Source of the DNA: an uncultured SAR116 cluster alpha proteobacterium
GTDB lineage: Bacteria > Pseudomonadota > Alphaproteobacteria > Puniceispirillales > Puniceispirillaceae
Reading direction: 5' to 3'
Assembly: GCA_902622515.1 (NCBI GenBank)
Contig: CACNQE010000002.1
Span: 167,594-231,593, forward strand
DNA: 64,000 nt
Below are positions 43,973 to 52,873 of the stretch, in pieces. Within the stretch, counting starts at the first letter, position 1. Every line of letters starts with the position of its first letter. The notes beneath the pieces were generated by a model. The model saw nothing but the letters and a program-made list of their open reading frames with translations, searched no databases and was not told the origin of the DNA. The position numbers and the translations under genes are program-made.

Positions 43973-45199
43973 ATGTTTTTCAAAACAATTTTAACAGCAG
44001 GAGCCATAGGGCTCCTTTCAACTGCGTCATATGCTGGATGTGGTATCGATTCCGGATCTGTGCGAATTGGTGGAAATGATTTTCCAGCCTATCAAGCCGT
44101 AGCAGAAGCTGCATCCCAATGCTCAGGGGGTGGAGTTACTGTATCTGTGGATTTAAATAAAGACCATAAGGACCGGCAAGTTGCTTCACTCACGGCAAAC
44201 CCGGCAGAATTTACATCATCTCTGGCAAATAATAGCGCATTGAGTGCATTAATGAACGATGGTCTTGTTCGTCCACTCAACAACCTAATAGCTAAACATG
44301 CATCTGGCCTTCAAGATATGCAATTCGTTACAGTAGACGGCGAAGTTATGGCTATTGCGTACATGGCTAATGCTCAACATTTATTTTATCGTTCTGATAT
44401 TTTAGACGCTGCGGGTGTTGCCCCACCAAAAACATATGAAGAAGTATTAGCTGCTGCCAAAACTATTAAAGATAAAGGTTTAATGGAGTATCCGATTGCT
44501 GGAACTTATGCAGGCTGGAATTTAGGTCTAGAATTTATTAATATGTATTTAGGACATGGGGGTGAATTTTTTGAGAGTGGTTCAGCAAAACCTGCTGTGA
44601 ACAACTCTAAAGGTGTTGCAACTCTCAATATGATGAAATCCCTTACAGAATATATGAATCCTGATTTTTTAACTTATGACTCAAATGCTGTTCAGGCAGA
44701 CTGGGAAGCCGGAAAAGTAGCTCTTACCAATTTATGGGGATCACGAGCCGGACCAGTGACTGATGGAGAGGGTTCAACACCAGAAATAGAAAGTAACACA
44801 AAATTTACTAGTGCACCTACTGTAGCAGGTGGTTCCAGACCAGCAACAACTTTATGGTGGGATGGCTTCACTGTTGCCACAAACATATCAGATGAAGATG
44901 CAGAGGCCACCTTCAAAGCGATGATGAATGGTATATCTATGCAAATGGCTGTCGCTAATGCCGAAAAAGCCAACTGGTTAATAAAAGGAGCTCAACCAAA
45001 TCCGGCTGGTGTTGGTGTTTTAGCTTCAGCTAGCGGCGGAGCACTTCCATATCCAATGCTACCCTATTTTGGAGCAATGCATTCAGCAATTGGAGCCGAA
45101 ATTGTTGATTTCTTGCAGGGTAATGAAACTGCAGAAAAAGCTCTAGAGGATGTTGAGGCAGCCTACATTGCCGCTGCAACTGAAAAAGGCTTTCTTTGA
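43973..45199 (+). CDS. ABC transporter extracellular solute-binding protein (CUT1 type)
   Basis: A 408-residue periplasmic binding protein. The signal peptide ends in LLSTASYAG. The mature protein has the family-1 sugar-binding fold, with IAYMANAQHLFYRSDILDAA then VAPPKTYEEVLAAAKTIKDK, and PIAGTYAGWNLGLEF. AGGAG lies upstream of the ATG. It heads the operon with two permeases and an ATPase. The transported compound is probably a sugar or polyol derivative, by family; it cannot be named. Confidence 0.9.
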   Translation: MFFKTILTAGAIGLLSTASYAGCGIDSGSVRIGGNDFPAYQAVAEAASQCSGGGVTVSVDLNKDHKDRQVASLTANPAEFTSSLANNSALSALMNDGLVRPLNNLIAKHASGLQDMQFVTVDGEVMAIAYMANAQHLFYRSDILDAAGVAPPKTYEEVLAAAKTIKDKGLMEYPIAGTYAGWNLGLEFINMYLGHGGEFFESGSAKPAVNNSKGVATLNMMKSLTEYMNPDFLTYDSNAVQADWEAGKVALTNLWGSRAGPVTDGEGSTPEIESNTKFTSAPTVAGGSRPATTLWWDGFTVATNISDEDAEATFKAMMNGISMQMAVANAEKANWLIKGAQPNPAGVGVLASASGGALPYPMLPYFGAMHSAIGAEIVDFLQGNETAEKALEDVEAAYIAAATEKGFL

Positions 45200-45214
45200 T
45201 CAATACTTAAAACG

Positions 45215-45239
45215 CACAGGGGGATTTTATCCCTCTGTG
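45215..45239 (+). terminator. Hairpin between binding protein and permease genes
   Basis: CACAGGGGGAT (45215–45225) pairs with ATCCCTCTGTG (45229–45239) around TTT, with one G·U pair. No U-tract follows at once, so it is more likely an RNA stabiliser or partial terminator that lets the binding protein be made in excess over the permeases. Confidence 0.55.
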
Positions 45240-45296
45240 TCCATTAAAAAAGCAATTCTTTTCGAAAACTTATCAGTAACCTTCGGGCAATAAAAA

Positions 45297-46337
45297 ATGC
45301 CTCATCATACGTTTTTTAAGTTTATTTGGCCTTCAGCACTTGCGATGCTAATTTTTATCGCATTACCCATAGTCTCAATAAGCATTCAATCTTTTTTCAT
45401 TGAGCATGAAAAAGTTCTTGTAGTAGTTGAAAATTGCACTCCGTTTGGTTGCAAAAAGGAAACTAGAGTTGATATTGAAGCTTCAAAAGTTTTAGAAGAG
45501 GAAAAACCACTCGGCAGATTTAACTGGTTTGGTACTTACACAAATCGAAACCACCTTGCTTTCAGTGAATTAAACCAAGCTTGGAAAGAATCCCAAAATT
45601 TTAATGATTTCCTTGGTGAAGTATTTAACCTTCCATTTTACAAAGCCCTAAGTTTCACACTTTCGTATACCTTTATTGTAACACCACTAGTAATAATTAT
45701 TGGCTTTTTCATTGCTTTAGCAGTTAACAGACTACCCTCTTTTTTTAAAGGGCCAACAATTTTTATCTGCTTATTACCCATGATCATTACACCTCTTATA
45801 GGCTCTCTTGTATTGTTTTGGATGATAGACGCAGAGGGAATAATTGGAAGTTTATTACAAATTATTTTTGATGACCAAAACCTATCCCTCAAAGCATCGC
45901 CTACGCTTACTTGGGTGATGCTTTTTGTTTATGGAGTTTGGCATCATGCTCCTTTTGCGTTTGTTGTGTTTTACGCTGGTTTACAAACAATTCCTCGAGA
46001 TGCTTTGGAAAGCGCGATGATCGATGGTGCAAATAGATGGGAACAAACACGTTATGTCATTATACCGCACTTGATGCCTCTAGCTGTTTTTATTTCGCTT
46101 ATTCAACTGATGGATAATTTTCGAGTATTTGAGCCAATTGTAGGATTTAACGCCCAGGCAAGTGCGACTTCTTTGTCATGGCTAATTTATAATGATTTTA
46201 GAAGTGGAGATGGTGATATGCTGTTTGGCTCTGCAGCTGCTACTTCTATTCTTACTATTATCGGCATCAGTATACTTATGACACCAGTAATTGTGAGGAC
46301 CTGGAGCGCAAATAAGCCGGTAATTGGAGCACGATGA
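45297..46337 (+). CDS. ABC transporter permease 1 (CUT1, MalF-like)
   Basis: A 346-residue inner-membrane permease with about six helices. The EAA coupling loop reads DALESAMIDGANRWEQTRYV. The first helix is followed by a periplasmic insert of about 80 residues (roughly 33–115), which contains two cysteines (ENCTPFGCKKE). It pairs with the permease that starts directly after its stop codon. Confidence 0.9.
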   Translation: MPHHTFFKFIWPSALAMLIFIALPIVSISIQSFFIEHEKVLVVVENCTPFGCKKETRVDIEASKVLEEEKPLGRFNWFGTYTNRNHLAFSELNQAWKESQNFNDFLGEVFNLPFYKALSFTLSYTFIVTPLVIIIGFFIALAVNRLPSFFKGPTIFICLLPMIITPLIGSLVLFWMIDAEGIIGSLLQIIFDDQNLSLKASPTLTWVMLFVYGVWHHAPFAFVVFYAGLQTIPRDALESAMIDGANRWEQTRYVIIPHLMPLAVFISLIQLMDNFRVFEPIVGFNAQASATSLSWLIYNDFRSGDGDMLFGSAAATSILTIIGISILMTPVIVRTWSANKPVIGAR

Positions 46338-47207
46338 ATGAATAAAAAAAATAACTGGCTAAATATATTAAGCTTATCTTTCATAATTATATGGTTAATT
46401 CTCGCTTCTGTTCCTTTTTTGTGGACACTTTGGGGTAGTTTCAAAGTAGAGGCTGATTTTTTCTCAAAGCAAGATTGGCGTAATGCTATTTTTGGTGTTC
46501 GAACGCTAGTCGAGACTGGGGGGATATTTACTTTAAATGGATACAAAGGAGCTTGGATTCAGGAAGAATTCTGGAGAGCTGCCTTAAATACTGGGATTGT
46601 GACTGTTAGCGTAGTAACAATCTCTCTTACGCTTGGCACTCTAGGGGGCTATGCTTTAGCCAGGTCTGGTTTTAGATATGCTTTCTGGATACTTATAGCA
46701 GCTCTTATATTTAGAGCGATGCCTCATATTACGCTAGTTTCAGGTTATCTTCTGCCATTTTTCGAACTTGGCTTATGGGGCCATCTATCAACAACTATTG
46801 TCGTTCTAGTTGCTATAAATCAGCCCTTCACGCTCTGGATGCTTCACTCATTTTTTTCAACAATCCCAAAAGATCTTGACGAGAGCGCGATGGTTGACGG
46901 TTGCACGAGATTTCAAGCTTTTAGACATGTAATTATTCCAGTTATGTGGCCAGGGGTTATAACGACTGGACTATTTAGCTTTCTTTTAGCTTATAACGAT
47001 TTTGCAATAACAGCTTTATTGCTAACAGAAACAAACCAAACGATGGTCCCAAAAATAGCTGGATTTTTAGGATCTGCCCAAGAACAAGGAAACGTTATGT
47101 TTGCTGTTGCGGCAGTGGTTTCAGCAACAGTTCCATTATTTATGCTAGTTATGTTTTTTCAACGTCAGATTGTAAGTGGTTTAACAGCTGGTGCAGTAAA
47201 GGGATAA
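46338..47207 (+). CDS. ABC transporter permease 2 (CUT1, MalG-like)
   Basis: A 289-residue permease with six helices. The EAA loop reads KDLDESAMVDGCTRFQAFRH. The ATG begins immediately after the TGA of permease 1, with an overlapping upstream ATGA, so translation is coupled. The ATPase gene follows after nine bases. Confidence 0.9.
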   Translation: MNKKNNWLNILSLSFIIIWLILASVPFLWTLWGSFKVEADFFSKQDWRNAIFGVRTLVETGGIFTLNGYKGAWIQEEFWRAALNTGIVTVSVVTISLTLGTLGGYALARSGFRYAFWILIAALIFRAMPHITLVSGYLLPFFELGLWGHLSTTIVVLVAINQPFTLWMLHSFFSTIPKDLDESAMVDGCTRFQAFRHVIIPVMWPGVITTGLFSFLLAYNDFAITALLLTETNQTMVPKIAGFLGSAQEQGNVMFAVAAVVSATVPLFMLVMFFQRQIVSGLTAGAVKG

Positions 47208-47215
47208 ATTAATTC

Positions 47216-48289
47216 ATGGCGAGTATCACACTTAAAAACTTAAGTAAAAAATGGGGTTCATTTATTGCAGTAGATAACATTAACCTCGAAATTTTCGATA
47301 AAGAATTCTTGGTATTATTAGGACCATCTGGGTGCGGTAAAACCACTACAATGCGAATGATTGCAGGGCTTGAACAAGAAACTACCGGCGAAATTTATAT
47401 TAATGATATTAAAGTGAATGAAATGGAACCGAAAGACAGAGACGTTGCGATGGTCTTTCAATCTTATGGCTTATATCCCAATATGAATGTCTTTGAAAAT
47501 ATTAGATTTCCCCTAAAAATCAGAAAGACTGACCCTAATACACACTCCAAACGTGTAGAACGTGCGGCTGAAATGGTAGAATTAACCGAGTATTTACATC
47601 GTAAACCGTCAGAACTTTCTGGAGGTCAGAGACAACGGGTTGCTTTAGCGAGAGCAATTGTCAGAGAACCAAATGTATTCTTAATGGATGAACCTCTTTC
47701 AAATCTCGACGCAAAACTTAGGGTTTCAACAAGAGCACAGATTAAACATCTTCATCATGAGATGCAGGTAACAACATTATATGTAACACATGACCAAATA
47801 GAGGCGATGACATTAGCAGACCGAGTTGTTGTCTTAAATAAAGGCATCGTCCAGCAAATTGGAACTCCTTTCGAAATTTACAATAAACCGCAAAATTTAT
47901 TTGTTGCTGGATTTATTGGAAACCCGGCTATGAATTTAATTCCAGGAAAAATTAAAAATAATACATTTGAATCAGGGTCAATACGTCTGGACGGATTTAA
48001 GATAGATGATGGCGATGTTACAGTGGGATTTAGAGCAGAAGATGCTATTATTCAAACTACGAAAACAACGCCTAAAAATAGCAACAAATTCTCTTCTGCT
48101 ATCTATTCTATTGAATTGCTCGGCGATTCTACCATGATATCATTTCAAATATCGCGCACTTTGATATCTGTAAAGGCCGGTAAAGATTACTCAGCAAAAA
48201 TTGGTGACATTGTTACTATTTATATAGCTAATAGTGCCTGCCATCTTTTTAATACTAATACTGGAATGCTTATTAAGGAGATAACTTAA
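47216..48289 (+). CDS. ABC transporter ATPase (MalK/UgpC-like)
   Basis: A 357-residue ATPase. Walker A is GPSGCGKT at 36–43, the signature is ELSGGQRQRVALARAI, Walker B is FLMDEPLSNLDAKLR and the switch histidine is in YVTHDQIEAMT. The C-terminal third is the TOBE-like regulatory domain of CUT1 ATPases. It completes the importer. The next ATG overlaps its stop (TAATG). Confidence 0.93.
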   Translation: MASITLKNLSKKWGSFIAVDNINLEIFDKEFLVLLGPSGCGKTTTMRMIAGLEQETTGEIYINDIKVNEMEPKDRDVAMVFQSYGLYPNMNVFENIRFPLKIRKTDPNTHSKRVERAAEMVELTEYLHRKPSELSGGQRQRVALARAIVREPNVFLMDEPLSNLDAKLRVSTRAQIKHLHHEMQVTTLYVTHDQIEAMTLADRVVVLNKGIVQQIGTPFEIYNKPQNLFVAGFIGNPAMNLIPGKIKNNTFESGSIRLDGFKIDDGDVTVGFRAEDAIIQTTKTTPKNSNKFSSAIYSIELLGDSTMISFQISRTLISVKAGKDYSAKIGDIVTIYIANSACHLFNTNTGMLIKEIT

Positions 48290-48837
48290 TGGTAGGTAAA
48301 AGACCAGAACAAGCTCTTTTAAGTCGTGATACCGATCTATCAAAGACGGATGCAACACGTTCAATTATAGAAGCTATGGTTGATGGACTAAATGACCACC
48401 GAATAGACGATATAGGCCAATTCTTTGCATCCAATTTTAGATGGATGGGTAATTATGGGTGTGGAACAAAAAAAGGGTTGGAGGAATTCCAAAATAATTG
48501 GCAAAGGCCTTTTCAGGAAGCATTCTCAGATAAGGTATGTATCGACGAAGCACGCTTATATATGGGCGAATGGGCAGCAGCTTTTGGTAGGCAAGAAGCA
48601 GTCCATAGTGGTGAATTTATGGGCATCAAGCCTACGGGTAAGAAAGTAGAGATTCGTTATATGGATTTCTGGAAAGTTGTAGATGGAAAGATCATAGATA
48701 ATTGGGTGATGGTTGATTATCCGTCTGTATTATCACAGCTTGGCGTCGATTGTTTTTCAGGGCATGGATGGGAAGCATTTGATGAGGGTGTGAAAAGCCC
48801 CCCGTCGAAAGAAAGTAGTCCAAATGTCAATAAATAA
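48289..48837 (+). CDS. NTF2/SnoaL-like protein, single domain (B)
   Basis: A 182-residue NTF2-like protein. A short leader (residues 1–20) precedes the domain, which ends in the SnoaL pattern VEIRYMDFWKVVDGKIIDNW then VMVDYPSVL. It overlaps the ATPase gene by one base and the next gene by 14. A single-domain partner for the two-domain proteins C and A is a reasonable reading; its activity is unknown. Confidence 0.75.
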   Translation: MVGKRPEQALLSRDTDLSKTDATRSIIEAMVDGLNDHRIDDIGQFFASNFRWMGNYGCGTKKGLEEFQNNWQRPFQEAFSDKVCIDEARLYMGEWAAAFGRQEAVHSGEFMGIKPTGKKVEIRYMDFWKVVDGKIIDNWVMVDYPSVLSQLGVDCFSGHGWEAFDEGVKSPPSKESSPNVNK

Positions 48838-49873
48838 TTCTTCTTCGGTAAAAATAACGGCACCTCTCTTTTCCGCACTTTATAATTTTGAGCCAAGAGA
48901 AACAAAAAAATTATTATCTGAAATAATTCATCCTTCAGCTTTTTGCCATTATTTTCATCCCATAGGAGATTTGGAAGGGTCTCTTATTTATGAAAGAATC
49001 TACGCACCCCTTTTTTATTCCTTTCCAGATTTTGAGAGACGAGAAACAATCCGTATTTCTGGCAAAGATACTCATGGAGAATATTGGATAGGAAATGCAG
49101 GATATTTTTTAGGTACGTTTGTAAACCCATTTTTAACTATACCACCAACTGGCCACCTGGCCTACATTAGATTTCACGAATTTTATAAATGCACTGATGG
49201 AAAAGTTTCTGAAATTCAAGCGATTTGGGATATCCCTAGCTTGATGATGCAGGCTAATGTCTGGCCAATGGGGCCTTCCCTAGGGCGTGAATGGCTTGTG
49301 CCCTCACCTGCCACTCAGGATGGCATAAAGTGTAATGAATCAAATGAGCTGGAAGGAGAGAAAAATAAATTAATTGTATTGGAAATGCTCTCAGCTATGA
49401 GCAAGCATCCCAAATATGGGGATGAAAAGATTATGGAACTTGAAAAATTCTGGAACCCAAAATTTAATTGGTATGGGCCCTCTGGCATTGGGAGTAGTAG
49501 GGGTGTTTTAAGTTTTCGAAAGTTTCACCAAATCCCGTTTTTAAGGGCAATGCCAGATAGAGGCCAATATCCAGAAGAGACAACACATCACTTTTTTTCG
49601 GAGGAAAACTATGTGGCAGTAACAGGTTGGCCGAATATGTCACAAACACTTACTGGAGATGGCTGGTTAGGTATAGCGCCCACAAACCATAAAATTACTC
49701 TTCGTTCACTTGATTTCTGGAGATTAGAAAAAAATAAAATTCGGGAAAATTGGGTTATGATTGATTTACTTGATATATGGGCACAAATTGATGTGAACGT
49801 TATATCAAGAATGCAAGAGCTCGCTTTTCCCAGAACCAACCTTGGTCAAGTAAAGTTAAGTGAGGTTCAGTAA
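48824..49873 (+). CDS. Two-domain NTF2/SnoaL-like protein (C)
   Basis: A 349-residue protein with two NTF2-like domains. The second has FNWYGPSGIGSSRGVLSF and ends ENWVMIDLLDIWAQIDVNVI, clearly paralogous to protein A (WWGPSGIGA and ENWVFIDFLHFW). The start ATG at 48824 overlaps the previous gene by 14 bases in another frame. It ends one base into the LacI gene. Function unknown. Confidence 0.75.
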   Translation: MSINNSSSVKITAPLFSALYNFEPRETKKLLSEIIHPSAFCHYFHPIGDLEGSLIYERIYAPLFYSFPDFERRETIRISGKDTHGEYWIGNAGYFLGTFVNPFLTIPPTGHLAYIRFHEFYKCTDGKVSEIQAIWDIPSLMMQANVWPMGPSLGREWLVPSPATQDGIKCNESNELEGEKNKLIVLEMLSAMSKHPKYGDEKIMELEKFWNPKFNWYGPSGIGSSRGVLSFRKFHQIPFLRAMPDRGQYPEETTHHFFSEENYVAVTGWPNMSQTLTGDGWLGIAPTNHKITLRSLDFWRLEKNKIRENWVMIDLLDIWAQIDVNVISRMQELAFPRTNLGQVKLSEVQ

Positions 49874-50940
49874 TGTCAAAAGATTCGACCATAAAAACAA
49901 TCGTATTTGCAAATGACCATGCCCACCAAAAAATTACATCCCAAGATGTAGCAAAACTCGCTGGAGTGAGCCAATCAGCTGTTAGTAGAGTGTTCACAAA
50001 AGGGGCTTCTGCATCAGCAAAAACAGTTGAAAAAGTCCAAAATGCCGCAAAAGAATTAGGTTATAGACCAAACAGAATAGCGCGGTCTCTCCTTACTGGT
50101 CGTTCCCATATGATTGGTTTGGTTGTTGCCTATTTAGATAATTATTTTTACCCAGAAGTGCTCGAGCGTCTGTCAAACGCATTACAAAAAGAGGGCTATC
50201 ATGTTCTTATTTTTATGGCAGCGCAAACTGCAAGTAATGTAGACAATGTAGTTGAGGAAATATTGGAGTATCAAATAGATGCAATTGTAACAGCGTCTGT
50301 CGCGCTATCTTCTGCATTGACTGAAAAATGTGAAAACGCTGGTATTCCGGTAGTGCAATTCAATCGTATTCAACATAATCCCTCATTTGCTTCAGTAACA
50401 ACAGACAATTATCTTGGTGGAGGTCTGATAGCTGAACATTTAATTAAACAGGGGTATCGTTCCTTCGGTTATATTGCGGGATGGGAAGGTGCCTCCACTC
50501 AACGCGATAGAGAAGCAGGCTTTTCAAAAAAACTTGAGGAATATGGTTTTAACATTAGTGCTAGAGCTGTTGGAAATTTCAGAAGTGAGCAGGCACGAGA
50601 TGCAGCTTTAAATATTATAAATAGTTCAAAAAAACCAGAGGCTATTTTCGTTGCAAATGACGCAATGGCTCTAATTGTAATGGATGTTTTAAGATTCGAG
50701 TACGGATTAAAAATACCTGATGATATTGGAATTGTCGGTTATGATAATGTTCCACCCTCCCGGTTAGCAAGCTACGATCTGACTACAGTTTCTCAACCTA
50801 TAGAGCAAATGGTTCAACAAACAGTTTTCCTTCTCATGTGCTATATGGAAAATAAACCTCTAAAAAGAGGTGATATTAAACTAGCTGGTGAACTCATAAT
50901 TCGCTCCTCTACCAAGAAAAATTGTGGGGGTGATAAATGA
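49873..50940 (+). CDS. LacI-family transcriptional regulator
   Basis: A 355-residue regulator. The helix-turn-helix is SQDVAKLAGVSQSAVSRVFT with the hinge helix YRPNRIARSLLTGRSHMIGL, and the periplasmic-binding-protein-like effector domain follows with GYDNVPPSRLASYDLTTV near the end. It lies inside the operon it probably controls, through the palindrome at 43873–43892. The effector is presumably the imported compound or an intermediate. Confidence 0.92.
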   Translation: MSKDSTIKTIVFANDHAHQKITSQDVAKLAGVSQSAVSRVFTKGASASAKTVEKVQNAAKELGYRPNRIARSLLTGRSHMIGLVVAYLDNYFYPEVLERLSNALQKEGYHVLIFMAAQTASNVDNVVEEILEYQIDAIVTASVALSSALTEKCENAGIPVVQFNRIQHNPSFASVTTDNYLGGGLIAEHLIKQGYRSFGYIAGWEGASTQRDREAGFSKKLEEYGFNISARAVGNFRSEQARDAALNIINSSKKPEAIFVANDAMALIVMDVLRFEYGLKIPDDIGIVGYDNVPPSRLASYDLTTVSQPIEQMVQQTVFLLMCYMENKPLKRGDIKLAGELIIRSSTKKNCGGDK

Positions 50941-51911
50941 AAGGGTTTGATAGTAGATTTGATAATTTTCCAAATTATATTCTGGGAATCACACACGAGA
51001 TCTGGGAAGAAAAAAAGGTGGATACATTAAATCATTATTATTCAGATGATATTCCTGTGCGCTCTCCTAGCTCTCTTGTTATAGGTAATAAGGCAGTTAT
51101 AAAGGCCACTCTTGATACTTTATCAGAATTTCCTGACAGACAACTTCTAGGAGAAGACGTCATTTGGTCAGGCTCTCCAGAAAGAGGCATGTTATCTTCT
51201 CATCGAATATTTTCGACAGCAACTCATCTTGGTAAAGGTAGCTTTGGAGAACCTACTGGTAAAAAAATTCACTATCGGGTGATTGCAGACTGTCATGCAA
51301 AAAACAATCAAATTGATGACGAATGGTTAGTGCGTGATGTTGGAGGTATTGTTAAACAACTCGGACATAATAGTGCTGATTTTGCACATAAACAAATTCA
51401 ACAAGAAGGAGGTATAGAAAATTGTATTAAACCTTTTTCTGCCTCTATGGATTTAAAAGGACCGTACGCAGGAACAGGAAATAATAATGAGTGGGGCGAT
51501 TTATTTTCTGAGATTCTAAGATCTATTATGAACGGTAAAACCGACATAATTCAGCATCATTATGATAGGGCTGGAAAAGGATATTACCCTGAAGGTATGA
51601 TGGCTGTTGGTTTTACTGAAATCGAAGCTTTTTGGAAATCTCTTCGCAATGCCCTGCCATCTGCAACATTTACAATTCATCATAAGATTGGAAGAGAAGA
51701 TCCGTTTTTGCCCCCAAGGGCTGCTTTACGATGGTCCTTAGTTGGAAAGCATGAAGGTAAGGGGCGGTTTGGCCACCCATCAAATGCAAATATTTATATT
51801 ATGGGAATAAGCCATGCAGAATTTGGTCCTTGGGGACTTCGAAACGAATATACTTTATTTGATGATGTTTCTATCTGGAAACAAATTCATCTTCATTTGG
51901 GGAGAGATTAA
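50937..51911 (+). CDS. Two-domain NTF2/SnoaL-like protein (D)
   Basis: A 324-residue protein that again looks like two fused NTF2-like domains: the first around residues 15–140 (ILGITHEIWEEKKVDTLNHY at its start) and the second from about 185 (HHYDRAGKGYYPEGMMAVGF). It lacks the GPSGIG segment of A and C. The ATG overlaps the LacI stop (ATGA) and the stop overlaps the cupin start. Function unknown. Confidence 0.65.
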   Translation: MKGFDSRFDNFPNYILGITHEIWEEKKVDTLNHYYSDDIPVRSPSSLVIGNKAVIKATLDTLSEFPDRQLLGEDVIWSGSPERGMLSSHRIFSTATHLGKGSFGEPTGKKIHYRVIADCHAKNNQIDDEWLVRDVGGIVKQLGHNSADFAHKQIQQEGGIENCIKPFSASMDLKGPYAGTGNNNEWGDLFSEILRSIMNGKTDIIQHHYDRAGKGYYPEGMMAVGFTEIEAFWKSLRNALPSATFTIHHKIGREDPFLPPRAALRWSLVGKHEGKGRFGHPSNANIYIMGISHAEFGPWGLRNEYTLFDDVSIWKQIHLHLGRD

Positions 51912-52873
51912 TGACGAAACCAATTCACATTGTTCGATATGGTGAACTCGTACCATGCAAAACAGCGTTTATAGATGCTCATACACCTGGTTCGGATAAA
52001 AAAGAAAATTTTACTATCATCGGAGGAGGAGTTTCGGAAGCAGCTGACCAACATGTTCATATAAAAAAAACACCAGGGTTTAATATAGGAGCAGCAGGCC
52101 AACCTCCTAAATGCCGTAACTCATTACATACTCATAGAACAGCAGAGGTTTTCTTTGTTTTATCAGGAAAGTGGAGATTTTTTTGGGGAAGATGGGGAAA
52201 AACAGGAGAAGTAATACTCGAACCAGGTGATATTTTTAATATTCCAACCGGAATGTTTAGAGGATTTGAAAATATTGGTACAGACTACTCTATGATAATG
52301 GCAATACTTGGAGGTGACGATGCGGGAGGTGGCGTAGTTTGGGCTCCACAAGTTATTGAAGAAGCGAAGGAACACGGTCTAATTCTTGGAGAAAATGGTG
52401 TGTTATATGATACAAAAAAATCAGAGTCCCTCCCAGATGGTATTAATCCGAAAGAGGTAATGGATGAGGCCTCTTTAAATTTAATGGGAGAGCCAAGCGT
52501 AACAGACATTGTTCCCAGATGGGTATCAAGATACCAAGATATGCTTGCCCTTTCCAGAGAAGGCGAAGTGCCTGTAATTGGGGTAAATGGACTTATATTT
52601 GACAAACCAGGATTTGAGGTGAGTTTCCTTTCTTCTTATACCCCAATAAAAGAGATGGGATCAAATAGGTACGATGTATTAATGCCTATTAAAGGGCATT
52701 GGAAACTATCCTACGGTAGCCACGAAGAAATACTTAACTCAGGTGATACAGCATTAATCGAACCAAAATGTGACTATACGTTAGAACCATCCATGTCAGG
52801 AGAAGCAAGTTTATATCGTGTAAGAAATACAGACGATGCAGCTGGTCCTACTTGGTTTGAGAGGAATCAATAG
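51911..52873 (+). CDS. Two-cupin-domain protein
   Basis: A 320-residue protein with two cupin barrels. The first keeps SLHTHRTAEVFFVLSGKWRF (HxH and Glu) and PGDIFNIPTGMFRGFEN, where the usual third histidine is arginine. The second, from about residue 230, has GHWKLSYG and SGDTALIEPKCDYTL and lacks metal ligands. It could be a sugar-acid isomerase or a dioxygenase-like enzyme, or a binding protein. The ATG overlaps the previous stop. Confidence 0.72.
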   Translation: MTKPIHIVRYGELVPCKTAFIDAHTPGSDKKENFTIIGGGVSEAADQHVHIKKTPGFNIGAAGQPPKCRNSLHTHRTAEVFFVLSGKWRFFWGRWGKTGEVILEPGDIFNIPTGMFRGFENIGTDYSMIMAILGGDDAGGGVVWAPQVIEEAKEHGLILGENGVLYDTKKSESLPDGINPKEVMDEASLNLMGEPSVTDIVPRWVSRYQDMLALSREGEVPVIGVNGLIFDKPGFEVSFLSSYTPIKEMGSNRYDVLMPIKGHWKLSYGSHEEILNSGDTALIEPKCDYTLEPSMSGEASLYRVRNTDDAAGPTWFERNQ

